Assembly: GCA_003665825.1 (NCBI GenBank) | Contig: QPFY01000002.1 | Coordinates: 434,001 to 498,000 of the forward strand | Reading direction: 5' to 3' | Length of the DNA stretch: 64,000 bases | Source of the DNA: Microbotryum silenes-acaulis | Taxonomy: Eukaryota; Basidiomycota; Microbotryomycetes; Microbotryales; Microbotryaceae | Part shown: one piece after another, positions 16,354 to 27,898 of the stretch | How the letters are laid out: every line of letters starts with the position of its first letter | Position numbering within the stretch: the first letter of the stretch is position 1 | The notes under the pieces: generated by a model | Databases searched by the model: none | What the model was told of the DNA's origin: nothing | What the model saw: the letters and a program-made list of their open reading frames with translations, nothing else | Program-made: the position numbers and the translations under genes

Positions 16354-17582
16354 AGAGGCACAGGCCCCCAGTTGCAGTTGAGGGACCTCCAGCGTGGGGG
16401 TTGATTTATTGTGGCGGGATGTTGTAATTCGTACTTGGAATGTGCAAAGGTGTGATCGAAACCCCTATAAGGACATGCAGCCAGCTTTGGAGTGCTGCCC
16501 TTGCTCAAAAGAAAGGAAAGGCTTCGCTGCGCATCGCGCTCGTTGATAATAGGCCTCGCAGAACCCCCGTGTGCTGGGTCTCAAATTAAATCACATCAGT
16601 GGGCTTGAGGACGTAGTGGGCGAAGTGGCCTGCAACTTGAGCCCTCTGGCAAGAGGTCATCGGCGCCAAAGAGCTCAGAATTCGTTTTCGAAGACACCCA
16701 CCGCCAGAGTCACCGGGCTTCCGAGACCCGCATTCGGGAGCAGTGTGAGTGCGATTGCCGACAAGGGAGTGTGTATTTGTTCAGTGCGGGAGGATGGAGC
16801 AAGGTTAGAGACCCCTTACAACGCGGCTCGAGGGCCCTGCCGGCCTCGTTTGCTGGAAGGGCGACTTCGACCAGCGCCCCCCAACTTGAAAAACACTCCC
16901 CGGCGAGCAATCCGGCGATCCACTGCTTAGGTCTTGGACGAAACAGGCAAGTAGCGGTTAGAATTAATGCCATGACACGGCGCAAGGCGAACAGACGCCG
17001 GGGTCAACCCATCGAGGGCCCGCGCTCCAGCGATGAATCATCGCGACGTATCCTATCGGCGAGGCTGAGATGCTGGAACGGCGCGGCCTTGAACGCGAGG
17101 GAATGCAGCTCGAATAGACCATGACCTTGCTGGACTGTAGCTCCCCGATCGATCTGCTACTGCCTAAGCACCCTGTAGATGGAAGAACGGGTTGAGCTTG
17201 GGGTACGGTGTCACTGTGGAAATGCTACTGCTTCCCGGATTCATCCGGTCGGCCTCGGAAGACGGTTGCACTTGCACGACTCAGCGATGCGGTACTACCA
17301 GTGCCTATGGCCCCCATTCGAGTAGGAACGATTGTTCTTGGTGAAGGAACAAGAGCTAATTGTACACTTGTCCAGAGGTCTAGCTGCTTCTACACATTGA
17401 GACTCGGTCTGAACGCTCACAGACGACAGCTGAGGCTTCAAGTGGTGCGAGCGAGTTCGCCCAGCAAGCCAGCAGGCCCCTTTCTCCCTCTCGCCGCCCA
17501 GTCATCCATCGTTGCCTCTGCGCCTCTCCCTGTCCGTGTTCACCCGTGTAGTTCCCGCGCCCCCAACTTTCTCATTGTCGCG
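16354..17582. other. 1.2-kb gap, no gene recognised
   Basis: Contains only short open frames with no family resemblance, and no tRNA or snRNA pattern I can see. It probably includes the MED25-like 3' UTR and the EAF3 promoter/5' UTR. Confidence 0.4.
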
Positions 17583-19478
17583 ATGTAAGCATTCCTTCAC
17601 ACATCACCGAGTTGGATTATAAAGCTGACCTTTGGTTTCGTTCACTCGCCCACGCTCCCAACGGGTCTCACATCGCAATCGACGACGACGCGCGCCAGGC
17701 CGGCGTTGAACTATGCGCAGAACGAACGAGCGCTCTGTTTCCATGGACCGTTGATCTATGAGTGCAAGGTCAGGCAAACAATCGGTCGTTGAGCAGGCCA
17801 AGGATCGCGCATATTCCGTGTACAAAGACATGGTTGTACTGGTTTGCTGACCCACCCACCCTGGCCGCGATGCTGCTCGACCCGGTCTCGTCGTGCAGGT
17901 GCTCGAAGCGGAGGTGTGGCCCCAGGACCATCCATCGGGCGAAAGTGGTCCTCATTTCCGGGTCCACTACAAAGGCTGGAAGAACTCGTAAGCTTCGTCA
18001 TCGCAGAGACCCTTACTGCCGCCCCCCCCCACTCAGGTCCCATACGACGCGGCGATCACGCCTACCAACTCCGCGGCGACGGATCGATCGATGTACGCTG
18101 ACCCTCTCTTGATCGGGTGTATGGGTGTCTTGATTCACAGATGGGACGAATGGGTTCCCGAAGATCGACTCAAAAAGTACAACGAGGAAAACATTCGCAA
18201 GCAAAAGGCGTTGATCGAGGCGCAGAGGACGCGCGACGCCGCCGAGCGTGAACACCAGCGTCAGACCTATGCCGCCGAACAAGAGGCCAACAAACGAGGC
18301 GCTGCGGCGGCTGCGGCTGGAGGAAGTGGTGGCGGTGCAGTTGAAGGTGCGGCTGGTGCGGGGGCAATGAACGGCAGTGATGGGGCGAGTGCCCCTTCGT
18401 CCTCGACGGGCGCGGCGACGGGAGCAGTGGCGGCGGGGGTCGCACCGGCCTCGAGTGGGGCCAACGGTGCGGCTGCATCATCTTCTACAGCACCGGCGGC
18501 TGGCGGTCGGAACGAGGCGGCCAAGCAGCGGGGTCAGAAGAGGACGCGCGACGGCGAAGGCGAGGACGAGTACGTCAAGCGTCCCGAGATCAAGATCGTC
18601 ATTCCCGACAGTCTCAAGACGCAGCTTGTCGACGACTGGGAAGCCGTCACCAAGAACCATACGGTCAGTACCCTTTTCGCTTGGCGGTGACTTCTGCGGT
18701 GCCCGACGGAGCGGTGAGGTTGGTGGACGGGAGTGAATGAGCTGCTGACACCCCAGCCACACTTTCCTCTGTCTCTAGCTTGTACCATTGCCGAGGGTAC
18801 CGAACGTCGATACCATCCTCGACGAGTGGAACAAGTACTTGCAGAATGAGGATCCGGATCGCCGTCGGTACGTGATGCTGAGCTGTAGGCGCAATCCCCG
18901 TTCACCAAGGAGAACCTGGACTGACCGACTACCCTCACTGCGCAGTCTCGCCGCCGAAGTCGCCGCCGGACTAGGGATGTACTTCAACAAGGCGTTGGGA
19001 AACAACCTCTTGTACAAGTTCGAGCGAGGGCAATACGCCGAACAACTGGCCAATCTGCCGGCGGGGCGTCAACTGAGTTCCATCTATGGCGCTGAGCACC
19101 TATTGAGGCTGTTTGGTGAGCCTTCACCAACATCCCGCTCATGAATCGCGGATAGGCCGGTTCGATTCTGATCTTTCTTTTTCGCGGATCGCTTTCATCC
19201 ACATCGCCACCACCACAGTCAACCTGCCCGAATTGCTGACGCACACGACGATGGACCCCGAATCGGCGCTCGTGCTCAAGGAGAATATGGCCCAATTCCT
19301 GTGGTACGTCAGGACGAACTTTACGGGTGCATACCACCTCTCGAACCCTTCAATCACTAATACGCAACAAGCTCCTTCGTCTTTTCCTCCCCGTAGTTGG
19401 CTCGACTTGAACAAACAAATCCTGTTCGCCAAAGAATACACAGCGACCTCGTCGGGTTATCAAAACAATCACCGTTGA
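17583..19478 (+). CDS. EAF3: EAF3/MRG15-type chromodomain protein
   Basis: Subunit of the NuA4 acetyltransferase and Rpd3S deacetylase complexes that reads methylated H3K36. Eight exons: 17583-17584, 17699-17768, 17899-17987, 18141-18663, 18779-18867, 18946-19115, 19219-19303, 19397-19478; 369 residues. The N-terminal chromodomain shows CFHGPLIYECK and GWKNSWDEWVPEDRL. An Ala/Gly-rich linker follows, then the MRG domain from about residue 185 (PEIKIVIPDSLKTQLVDDW, LPRVPNVDTILDEW, ending FAKEYTATSSGYQ). The start is odd: the only in-frame ATG is made by splicing AT (17583-17584) to G at 17699, so the first intron splits the initiation codon. The protein then begins MPALNYAQNERALCFHG, which fits the family. 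Family identity is very secure; the split start is inference. Confidence 0.92.
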
Positions 19479-19604
19479 CGCATCCATTCTTTCTTCGCTA
19501 ACCCCCATCCGTGTTTCTCTGTTTCTCTTTTTTTCACCCCCTATCGAGATCGACTCTCCTCTTCAATCTTTTGCATGTAATACATTGCGATATTTTTCTT
19601 CCCT

Positions 19605-19622
19605 CCCCCCCCCCCCCCCCCC
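19605..19622. repeat. 18-base poly-C run
   Basis: Uninterrupted run of 18 C between the convergent EAF3 and EMC8 stops; a likely length-variable site. Confidence 0.9.
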
Positions 19623-19637
19623 AAGATCGTAGCCTGC

Positions 19638-20555
19638 CTACAGACTGACCAGAGGATTGGTCAACCAATCGACCGAGGGGTCGGCGAGATGATCGTCGAA
19701 ATCGCCGATCAGGGTCGAATCCCCCTGTTGGACGCGGGTCAGGGTCGTGGATAAGATGCTGGGATCGGATAAGGTCAAGGAGGAGGAGGACGGGGGGAGG
19801 GGGTAGTAGGATTTGGAGGAGGGGGAATAGGTGTGAGCCTGTTGGTCGGGAAGAGAGTCAGGTTTTTTAAGTGAGGAGGGTGAGGTGGGGTCGGGTTTCG
19901 GGTTTCGGGACCCGGAAAGAGGTGAAGAACTGACGAGAAGCGGTAGTTGGGTCGTCGAGTCCAGATGCTCATTGTCGACCTGTGCAAGTGCCAGACGAGA
20001 TAATCGTTCAGAGAACTCGTCTCGGAGGAATCTGCGCTCGAGCATCGAGAACTAACGACGAGGACGACGGCGGAAGGGAAGCGTGACCTCAACTTGTCGG
20101 CGACGAGTTGCAAGGTCGGTGGGATCGAGAGGTCCGAGAGACGCGAGTTGGCGAGGTAGAGACCGACAAAGTTCGTTTCGGTTCGCTTGGACTGGAGATG
20201 GAGGTCGGCCTGGGTGATGGAAAGGAAGCGTTGACGGAGATGTGGGGTCAGATTCGAATAAGCGAGGGAAGCGAACCACGGCGAGGAAGGATAAACAGCT
20301 TACCATTCGGAGAGCGGCTTCCATCATGGGGGAGAGGGTTGTCCATTGGTGCAAGAGAGGGATGATATCGGTTATTGTGGTGAGCGCGGACGAGGTGGAG
20401 GATGAGGTGGACCCGACCAGGAGACCACAGACCGAGCAGGACGTGTACTTTGAGGCGTGCAGCACCAGCTTGAGGTACGCGAGGGGGGAGAGCGTGTACG
20501 AGGTCGGAGTCGAAGTCGAGGAGCCTGCGGAAGAGCTCACGGTTGAAGGAGCCAT
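19638..20555 (-). CDS. EMC8: ER membrane protein complex subunit 8/9
   Basis: Cytosolic subunit of the ER membrane complex, which inserts tail-anchored and multi-pass proteins. Three exons on the minus strand: 20555-20304, 20209-20057, 19979-19638; 248 residues. The N-terminus has the family block LSPLAYLKLVLHASKY followed by VCGLLVG; the middle has NFVGLYLANSRLSD and the SAVVLVVDNEHL strand; the C-terminus has GDFDDHLADPSVDWLTNPLV, matching the D-W-x-NP end of the UPF0172 family. It has an MPN-like fold without the JAMM zinc residues, as expected. A Pro/Ser-rich insertion (about residues 145-200) lengthens it beyond the usual 200 or so residues. It converges with EAF3 (160-base gap) and diverges from MPC1. 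Confidence 0.85.
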
Positions 20556-20795
20556 GGTGCGTGGTTGATGGTACGAGGAGGAGGATGAGCTGGCGTCCAG
20601 TTGCGCTCGGACTTGTCCCTCCGCGCGGCTCCGCTCGCTCTCCCACCCACCACCCACCACCCACCACGCGACCTCCTGACCGTTCCCCGCTCCCCGCTCC
20701 CCTCACCCAGCAATCAGTGAGCCGAAGCTGTCGAGAGCTTGAGATTCGGCACAGCACGCTGAACGTCTTCCACTCTACCAGTGTCGTCGGCGTTT
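20556..20795. promoter_or_regulatory. Shared promoter of EMC8 and MPC1
   Basis: Only 240 bases separate the two divergent start codons, so promoter elements of both genes must lie here. It includes a CACCCACC-type repeated stretch near 20,645-20,670. No known factor site is claimed. Confidence 0.4.
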
Positions 20796-21915
20796 ATGCA
20801 ATGGGCAAAGTGAGCCGACCGAGCCGAGCTGAGGCCCCAATCGATTATCCAACCTCAACCTGCCGCGAGCGGAGCTGACTCCCGTGTACTCAACCCACCT
20901 ACGCGTCTCTCCCTCTCCCAGATCACCCGAGGCTCGCAAATACTTTTTTTCGACCCATTTCTGGGGGTCAGTCATCTGGTTCAAGGTCCTCCAAGTCGGG
21001 TTCATGACCGGCATCGAGGTCGTCGCTCGCGCCTCAGTCTCGGCTCGGCCCGGCGTCGAAGCCACTCCCCGCTTCGAGATCACTGACTTCCTGCTCTGTT
21101 GAAATAGCCCATTGGCCAACTGGGGTCTCCCCCTGGCCGCCTTGGCTGATCTGAGCGGCAAGGACCCCGAGTTCATCTCTGGCCCCATGACCGTCGCCCT
21201 GTCGTCTTACTCGCAAGTCCCCCCCTCCGGTGCATTCGAACGCGTCGAGTGCTAACTGCCTTTTGTACCCTTTGCCTCTCAACAGGATGGTGTTTATGCG
21301 ATTCGGTCCGTCGACTGGCTTTGTGTGATCGTAGCATGTGTCGCTAATCCTTTCGTGTCCTTTCCCCCCGACAGCCTGGAGAGTTCAGCCGAGAAATGTC
21401 AGTCCACTCTACAACCGATGCGAACTTCTCTTGGGGTACTGAACTTTTCCATTTTCAACACACTTTCTAGTACCTCTTGTTCGCATGCGTAAGCCCCGGA
21501 AACTAAACCATTGGAAGCACGCCGAGATGGGAAGAGGGCCGCCTGATCCCCAAACTCGGCCTTGTACACCTCGCACTTCGATGTATCACGCATTCCTCTC
21601 TACAGCACGCAACCAACGCAACAGCACAACTGGCTCAAGGCTTCCGATTCATCAAATGTACGTGTTCAGAGTTGAATCGAGCGAACGAAATCCGAATAAT
21701 CGAGACCTGACCGAAATCACATCTTCGTTCATCTTCTGAACCACCGCAGACCACTGTCAGTTACCCTTTTCAGCGTTTCGAAGGGACCGCAGACGCTTGC
21801 ACAATCAAGTAGTCGAGCACGGGGACCGATGGGATGCTAACCTCTTTGTCTCCTCTTAGACTCGGGTGATAAATCCCCCGTCGTCGATGCCGCCAAGGAT
21901 GCCGTCGGGAAATGA
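20796..21915 (+). CDS. MPC1: Mitochondrial pyruvate carrier subunit 1
   Basis: Inner-membrane subunit that pairs with MPC2/3 to import pyruvate. Nine small exons: 20796-20809, 20922-20966, 21108-21212, 21286-21305, 21375-21397, 21471-21488, 21606-21657, 21750-21755, 21860-21915; 112 residues, the usual size. The product reads [20 protein letters not shown], then [47 protein letters not shown], and [14 protein letters not shown], matching MPC1 throughout. The intron after exon 3 is GC-AG (donor gcaagt at 21213), and exon 8 is only six bases. All nine pieces join in frame. Identity is very secure; the six-base exon is the least certain part. Confidence 0.9.
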
Positions 21916-22790
21916 GCAACCAAAGTGGACAACATGCGAGATAAACCATGCTACGCCACGGAGGCGTCTCCCCCCCTCTCTCTGTGTTTGGTCGGGTCGG
22001 CAGATTCTCTCTTCCCGCACACTTTTTGTAGACCGCTCTTCACTTTGTTTCACCCTTTCAGTTTCCTCCTCCTGGCTCTGGTAATTTCTGGACCGGCTCT
22101 TCTGCCTTGATTTGAGAAATGATGATGCATACACAAACATAAACCAAGTATAAGGCAGGCGACGGACGGCAAAGACAAAGGTAGGGGCATGGCGCGATGA
22201 CGATTACGTCGCCCCTTTCCAGGGGCCCAGGCCGCTCCGGACTTTCCCGAATTAGGGCTCAGTTACACACTCTTCCCCAAGGTCTGAAGCTCCGAGCGCT
22301 TGTCTTCGACACGGGGAGTGTACCGGTATGTTCAGAAGTTTTGTGCCCAAGTTACAAGGACTTTGATTGCACAGTGCGAAATCAGCAGTACCGATGTTGA
22401 GAGCATACAGGCATTCCGAAGCCCCCTTCCCAAAAGCTGTCAGGTGCGACGCGGGCCCGGGACGTGGATGTTTCACAGCCATGCCTCACCCGTTGAAATG
22501 GTAAAATTGGAGCTTGCGTGTAGTATCCAACCGAGCCTCAGATTTGCTGATGAAAAAGTGCGAAGTATAATCGAAAGCCCAAGACCATTGCAATTCGACG
22601 GTCTGCAAGCAGGGTCTTGGTTATGCGCCATCATCATTCATAGCGAAGGAGGACCTTGCGATCGCCGCCCCTGCCGATCAGTGCCGTTGCGTGTGGGGTG
22701 GTCACTGCCTCGTCTCTGCCAGGGACGCCACGCCCACGCTCACCCCTCTCGTCGTCGTCGCAGCGTTCGGACTTTGGGGGACCCATCGAT
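21916..22790. other. 875-base gap, no gene recognised
   Basis: Holds the MPC1 3' UTR (T-rich near 22,030-22,080) and probably the promoter of the secreted-protein gene at 22791. Nothing else supported. Confidence 0.4.
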
Positions 22791-23547
22791 ATGCCCCTCG
22801 ACTTTCGCTTCCTTCTTATCCTCGCCGCCCTCGGCGCGCTCTACTTGTTGCCCTCTGATGTGTCGGCCGACTCCACCGATACGAGCGAGGGCCCCGGCGA
22901 GGAATCGGCGGGCTCGGAATCTGGATCCAAATCGGAGATGGCCGCGCGAAAGGCTTATACACCCACGACGTTCTTACCCGGCCAGGTGATCGAGCCCGTC
23001 TACAACTCGAGTCTGACGGTGGGTAAGCGGTTTCGGTACAGCTACTTGCCGCTCTACGAATCGACGGAGTACATCTCCGTCACGCTTGCGGTGCAGCATC
23101 GTCGCGAAGAGGCTCGAGCGACTGCCGGCGAGGGGTTCACCAACTATACCGTAAGGCACTCCTTCGAACGGATCTGCACGACCGAGTGATTAAGCTCTCT
23201 TTGCTAATCCTTGCGCTCGTCTGCATGTTTACTGCCTCCTCCACCACAGTTGACGAGCTCTCTCGCGCGAGATGCATCGGACACCGGTAGCGGCGGCCGA
23301 TTGCAGAGCTGGTTCTTGGTCCCCCAAAACGCCTTGCCGAGCGATGATGGGACTTACTTCTCCTTCGTGAGTAGATTCCTCTGCGGATACCTAGACAAAG
23401 TAAACGTAGGCTGATGGAGGATTACCCACCTTGTCTCCATGGGGACAGATCGAGACGGTCGAACATCAAGGCACCCAAGACTCGTCCAAGTCGAGCCACG
23501 ACGATCGGCTCCACAATTATTCGGTCGAGGTCAAGCTGGTTCGGTAG
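22791..23547 (+). CDS. Small secreted protein, paralogue 1
   Basis: Three exons: 22791-23150, 23250-23366, 23449-23547; 191 residues. The N-terminus is a signal peptide (FRFLLILAALGALYLLPSDVSA). After an acidic Ser/Gly-rich stretch comes a domain shared with the gene at 28983: PGQVIEPVYNSSLTVGKRFRYSY, a Y-I-S-V-T-L strand, LTSSLARD, WFLVPQNALP and the end YSVEVKLV. Both introns fall at the same points as in the paralogue and in phase 0. N-glycosylation sequons are present (NSS, NYT, NYS). I do not recognise the family; it looks like a beta-sandwich extracellular protein. Function unknown. Confidence 0.75.
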
Positions 23548-23668
23548 CACTGGGGTTGGTTGTCAAGGGTTGTTTCGGGGTTTAAAAGTAGTTGTTCAAA
23601 ATTTAGTTACGGTGTATCTCGGGGTAACATAGATGTGGGTGTAACCTGTTGCTCTCCCCTTAGAAGTA

Positions 23669-23952
23669 ATGCGACTTGTACGATCCAGCCAGATCTGGCC
23701 TGTTCACACTCAGCTGTGGCGGCGCAACATTAGTTCCGACGTATTCTGTCAAGGGTGGGTCAGTATAACACAGACCCGTGGGGAGGTAGGTACGCGCTCT
23801 TTCACGAAGGTTCTTGCCATTTTCCTCGACGGCGGTGAAGCCTCGCCGCTGTGGCAGGGGGAACGGCTGGGGCAGCGCATACAGTCAGTCAAGCTACCCC
23901 CGGCCTGGCCCCAGACGAGTCGCGCCTTACACGCGCGACGCTCGCTCGTACG
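23669..23952 (+). mobile_element. LINE (non-LTR retrotransposon) fragment, left part
   Basis: Open frame ending in ALHARRSLVR that is cut at 23952 by the DNA transposon and continues at 27905 as AVEKLVREAPECLAHL. Text such as LGQRIQSVKLPPAWP resembles the region upstream of the zinc-binding end of a LINE reverse transcriptase. The 5' end of the copy is lost; its left border is somewhere around 23,640-23,670. Confidence 0.6.
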
Positions 23953-26900
23953 GATAGCATAAGTCCATGTCCTCGAAGATTTCCTTATTAAATACCTTCT
24001 GCAAATCTATACTTTTTCTCTGCTGGAATCCATATTGAATTCAAAAACCTTACAACATCAGCTCACTAGAGGTTGTTATGGATGAAGTAGATCTTAAACA
24101 CCCCAAAACAGTTGACTGGCTGCCTGCAATAGGTTTCATGCGCTCAGAAAACGACTTCTTTGGGAGGCGAAGTCAAAATTATGGATACCGCACGGATCGG
24201 GACCCAGCTGGATTTCGTATGAGCGGGCCTTGGGCTCTCTTTCCGCCTGGCACGTGACGGGTGACGCGTGTCGAGAGCCAGAAAGGAGAAAGCGCGCGCG
24301 GTCGCCCTCACCTTATCACCTTACCACGATTATTCAACATGTTGGTCTCTTGCCATTTACTCACTCAGCAGACTACCCAACCTCAGTCCCCAACACGAGA
24401 CTTCTCATTCCTCGAAACAGCTACATGTCAACGACGCTCAAGATTGAGGACTACCTCGCTCGCGGTGGTGAGTCGACCGGGGAGTTTGCAGGATGAACTC
24501 TAGCCTGATACGGAAATATGGGTGCCACTTGTATTTGAATACAGAGGCGAAACCGGTGTTAACAAAGCAAAGACGTATCGACGGGTACGAGTGCTGTATC
24601 TGCCCCGAGTTCAGCGGCAAAGGCAAACGATTGGGGCTGGCACTCGCCCTTCGACACTTTCGGACGAATGAACATCGGAGGATTGCGGCGCGGAGGAAAG
24701 CTCCTCTGCGACCAAGCGCATCGCTCAATGAGCCACAGAACGACGTCGCTATAGATTGCGAATTTGCTCGTTCGCAGGGTCTTGATGATGTCACAATTGG
24801 TGACCCGTTCTCCGACTCGGAGGAGGGAGGTGCGCGCCAAAGGGACCAGGTGGGCAAGCATGCGACGTATTCGCTCTCGCCTATAAAACTCACATAGCAT
24901 TAACATGAAGCTATATCAGTGGACTCCAGATGACTTGTTCGACCCTCAGCTGCTTGAGGACAATATGGACGATCGATCCGGTCGGAGATTGGCAAGCAAT
25001 GACCCACCGCTTCTCTGACGACGATCTGAACGACGTACAATTCTGGGAGACTGGCGAGCAATTCGTCGACGTCACTCTCGACCTTTGCGAGAGACCTGAG
25101 CCGGAGGACGATAACCACAGTGAAAACATGGTGACAGAGTCGGAGCCAGTTTTTCATGGTAAGTTGAGGGTCAACTTGCCCCCAACTTAGCTTGTCATCT
25201 CCAAGCTGACACTACTCTTTGCAGTCTTGGATGTGTTCAGAGAGGATAACAAGACCGCAAAATCCAGAACATCGAAGATAACCGACCCGACGGATGAGTG
25301 GTATCCTTTCCCAGGGCCGATGGTATGTCCGAGCTTGATCCGTAAGGAGTCCGATTCGAAAGTCGCGAAGGATGTGCACTGATATGTTATCCTATCCCCT
25401 GGCAACTGAACAGATGTGTGCACTCGCTACATTTTACCAGTCGCCACAAGAACGTCTAAGTAAAAAGAACTTAGGGCGTGTCCTCAGCCTCCTGCATGTC
25501 TTTGGCCTGAACCCTCCCTCCGTCAAAACTATCAACGAATTCCTCGATAATCTCGCCCTGGAGATCCCGCTTTTTACCCCACAACCTCACAAGTTGCCCA
25601 ACGGTCGCATGATGTATTATATTCCCCCCAGTGACTTTGCCAAAGCTGTGAGTTATGTGAACGCCTCCTTCCGCCGATCTTTTGAGGGACTAATCTGATT
25701 AAGACGAATCTGCAACGCATCCTCAGGCTCTCGCCATCCCAGCCTTAGCCAACCAACTGATCTGCTACCCTACTTACTCATTACTCAATGCAACCTCAAA
25801 AGCACTCGGCTGCGCAAACCTGGCGTTGGCGAGCTGACCTTCCGGCCAAAGTGCGATCACCCATGGCGCGAAGCAATGCTAGAGACTTTTTCTGTCAAGA
25901 GGTTTCCTTGCTGCCCAACAACAAATTTGTGTTCATCGACTCATTTGCTTTCTTGGACGGCGACTTGTGCGCCATCGTCATCGCAGCTCGTTTTGACGGA
26001 GCCAACTTCAGCGTCGTTGTACCAGCTCTACCAGAACCGCTGCTCAAGCTCTACTCCCCCGACTCACACGGCAATCGTTGGACGTTCCTTCCATTGAAGG
26101 ACTTAGGCAAGCCATTTGGCGGGCTGAAGTCTACTGGCTCGGCTTCGTCGCGGACTGGGTCCATCTTCAGTCAGTTCCGACTCATACAGCTGGAAAGTCC
26201 AAGATTGGCTGATGTCTTCTCGGCCACAGGAATGGACGGAGCAGGAGTTCAGTTGGACGCTCTACCTTTTCGTAACCCTCTTCGGGAAATCGCATCCGGT
26301 AAAGAGATGGTGGTCGTGCCACAACGCCTGTTCCTTGACGACTTTGCGGGAGGCGTCTCGAAGCGCATGTATAAAATGCATGTTGTAAGTTTCGATCTTG
26401 AAAATTCCCCTCTCTCCAAAAGTCCAAATCAGAGTTGTGTCCTGAATCTCTCTCGCCAACACAACAGTGCTCAACGCAGTGCCTTGGCCTCCCGACTGAA
26501 TTCCTTAACTCTCGAGCGTTTGTTAATCACTCGTGCGTTAATGCATGGGGTGACGCTTTGGATCTGGCCACTCCTGTATTGCAAGACCTAGCGTGAGTCG
26601 CATCGGACAGCTGCGCTGAACGGCAAAGGCATTGATTGGACTCTCAGAGTTGTTTTAATCAGCTCCTCAGCTCTACTTTAGATCAACCGATCCCGGCTTA
26701 CGACTCGCGGACCAAGTCCATCGTCCTTCTTCAACTACCGCTGTTGTATTCTGTGCACGACACTAATGGCCGCTGAAATCACCGGTCGCTCCCTCAGTAG
26801 TGGCTGTGCCCACTTCGCCTGCCGGTTCTGTCATTATGGGGGTTCAGTCGAGCAACAGTTGCAGTACGCTAGCATCGTTGCCTTCTTCGAGGTGAGCATC

Positions 26901-27898
26901 TCATGTTAAGTATGAGTAGGAAGAGCTCCATGTTCGAACTATGAGCTCAATGAACCCGGTTAATCGTGACAGTGTCCCGATCGATTGTCGGCCAAGCGAA
27001 CAAAGGAAGAATGTGCGGCACAGTTGGCGCTCTTCCGCGACAAGTGTGTGGCGACGGATGTCAATGACTTGCACACTCAGACCGGAACTCGCGCCAAGGC
27101 AACAGTGGCAATCCTCTCAGAGCTCAAACAGATCTACAAGAACCATATGACACACCAGTCGAATGAACGAGCCAAAAAAGGAGGCCCTTCGCCCGAAGTA
27201 TCAGCGCAGGTTCTCGAGTACCGTGCTGCAAAAACTGGAGAGCGGACTCGAATTCGGGAGGCGAATTCGCAAGCTGCTTCTGCGGCGGTTAACACTGGTT
27301 TCGCCTCTGTATTCAAATACAAGTGGCACCCATATTTCCGTATCAGGCTAGAGTTCATCCTGCAAACTCCCCGGTCGACTCACCACCGCGAGCGAGGTAG
27401 TCCTCAATCTTGAGCGTCGTTGACATGTAGCTGTTTCGAGGAATGAGAAGTCTCGTGTTGGGGACTGAGGTTGGGTAGTCTGCTGAGTGAGTAAATGGCA
27501 AGAGACCAACATGTTGAATAATCGTGGTAAGGTGATAAGGTGAGGGCGACCGCGCGCGCTTTCTCCTTTCTGGCTCTCGACACGCGTCACCCGTCACGTG
27601 CCAGGCGGAAAGAGAGCCCAAGGCCCGCTCATACGAAATCCAGCTGGGTCCCGATCCGTGCGGTATCCATAATTTTGACTTCGCCTCCCAAAGAAGTCGT
27701 TTTCTGAGCGCATGAAACCTATTGCAGGCAGCCAGTCAACTGTTTTGGGGTGTTTAAGATCTACTTCATCCATAACAACCTCTAGTGAGCTGATGTTGTA
27801 AGGTTTTTGAATTCAATATGGATTCCAGTAGAGAAAAAGTATAGATTTGCAGAAGGTATTTAATAAGGAAATCTTCGAGGACATGGACTTATGCTATC
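23953..27898. mobile_element. DNA transposon with ~611-bp terminal inverted repeats
   Basis: Bases 23953-24563 and 27288-27898 are inverted copies of each other over about 611 bases; I noticed only two mismatches by eye (near 24022 and 24555). The element is 3946 bases long and starts GATAGCATAAG. It is flanked by CGTACG at 23947-23952 and 27899-27904. Because CGTACG is its own reverse complement, the target duplication could be 6, 4 or 2 bases. Removing the element plus one flank copy restores a continuous LINE reading frame, which proves insertion at this point. The near-identity of the repeats suggests a recent event. Confidence 0.9.
24425..27287 (+). pseudogene. Transposon-encoded protein, multi-exon, apparently truncated
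   Basis: Exon 1 (24425-24467, MSTTLKIEDYLARG) lies inside the left inverted repeat and splices to 24545. Exon 2 carries a C2H2-like finger: ECCIC followed by RHFRTNEH. Later blocks are EWYPFPGPM with LSKKNLGRVLSLLHVFGLNPP (25,300-25,530), NNKFVFIDSFAFLDGD (about 25,920-25,970) and CAHFACRFCHYGG (about 26,800-26,840), then RTKEECAAQL and HTQTGTRAKATVAILSELKQIY (27,000-27,140). These resemble the N-terminal half of the large transposase-like proteins that are abundant in basidiomycete genomes (zinc finger, WYPF block, Cys-rich GG block). The right inverted repeat begins soon after, where a catalytic C-terminal half should be, so the protein looks cut short. Several introns are unresolved; superfamily not assigned. 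Confidence 0.55.

Noticed and set aside
16571..17588. Several open frames of 90-130 codons in the MED25-EAF3 gap
   Set aside because: No family resemblance, no splice continuity and composition like non-coding DNA.
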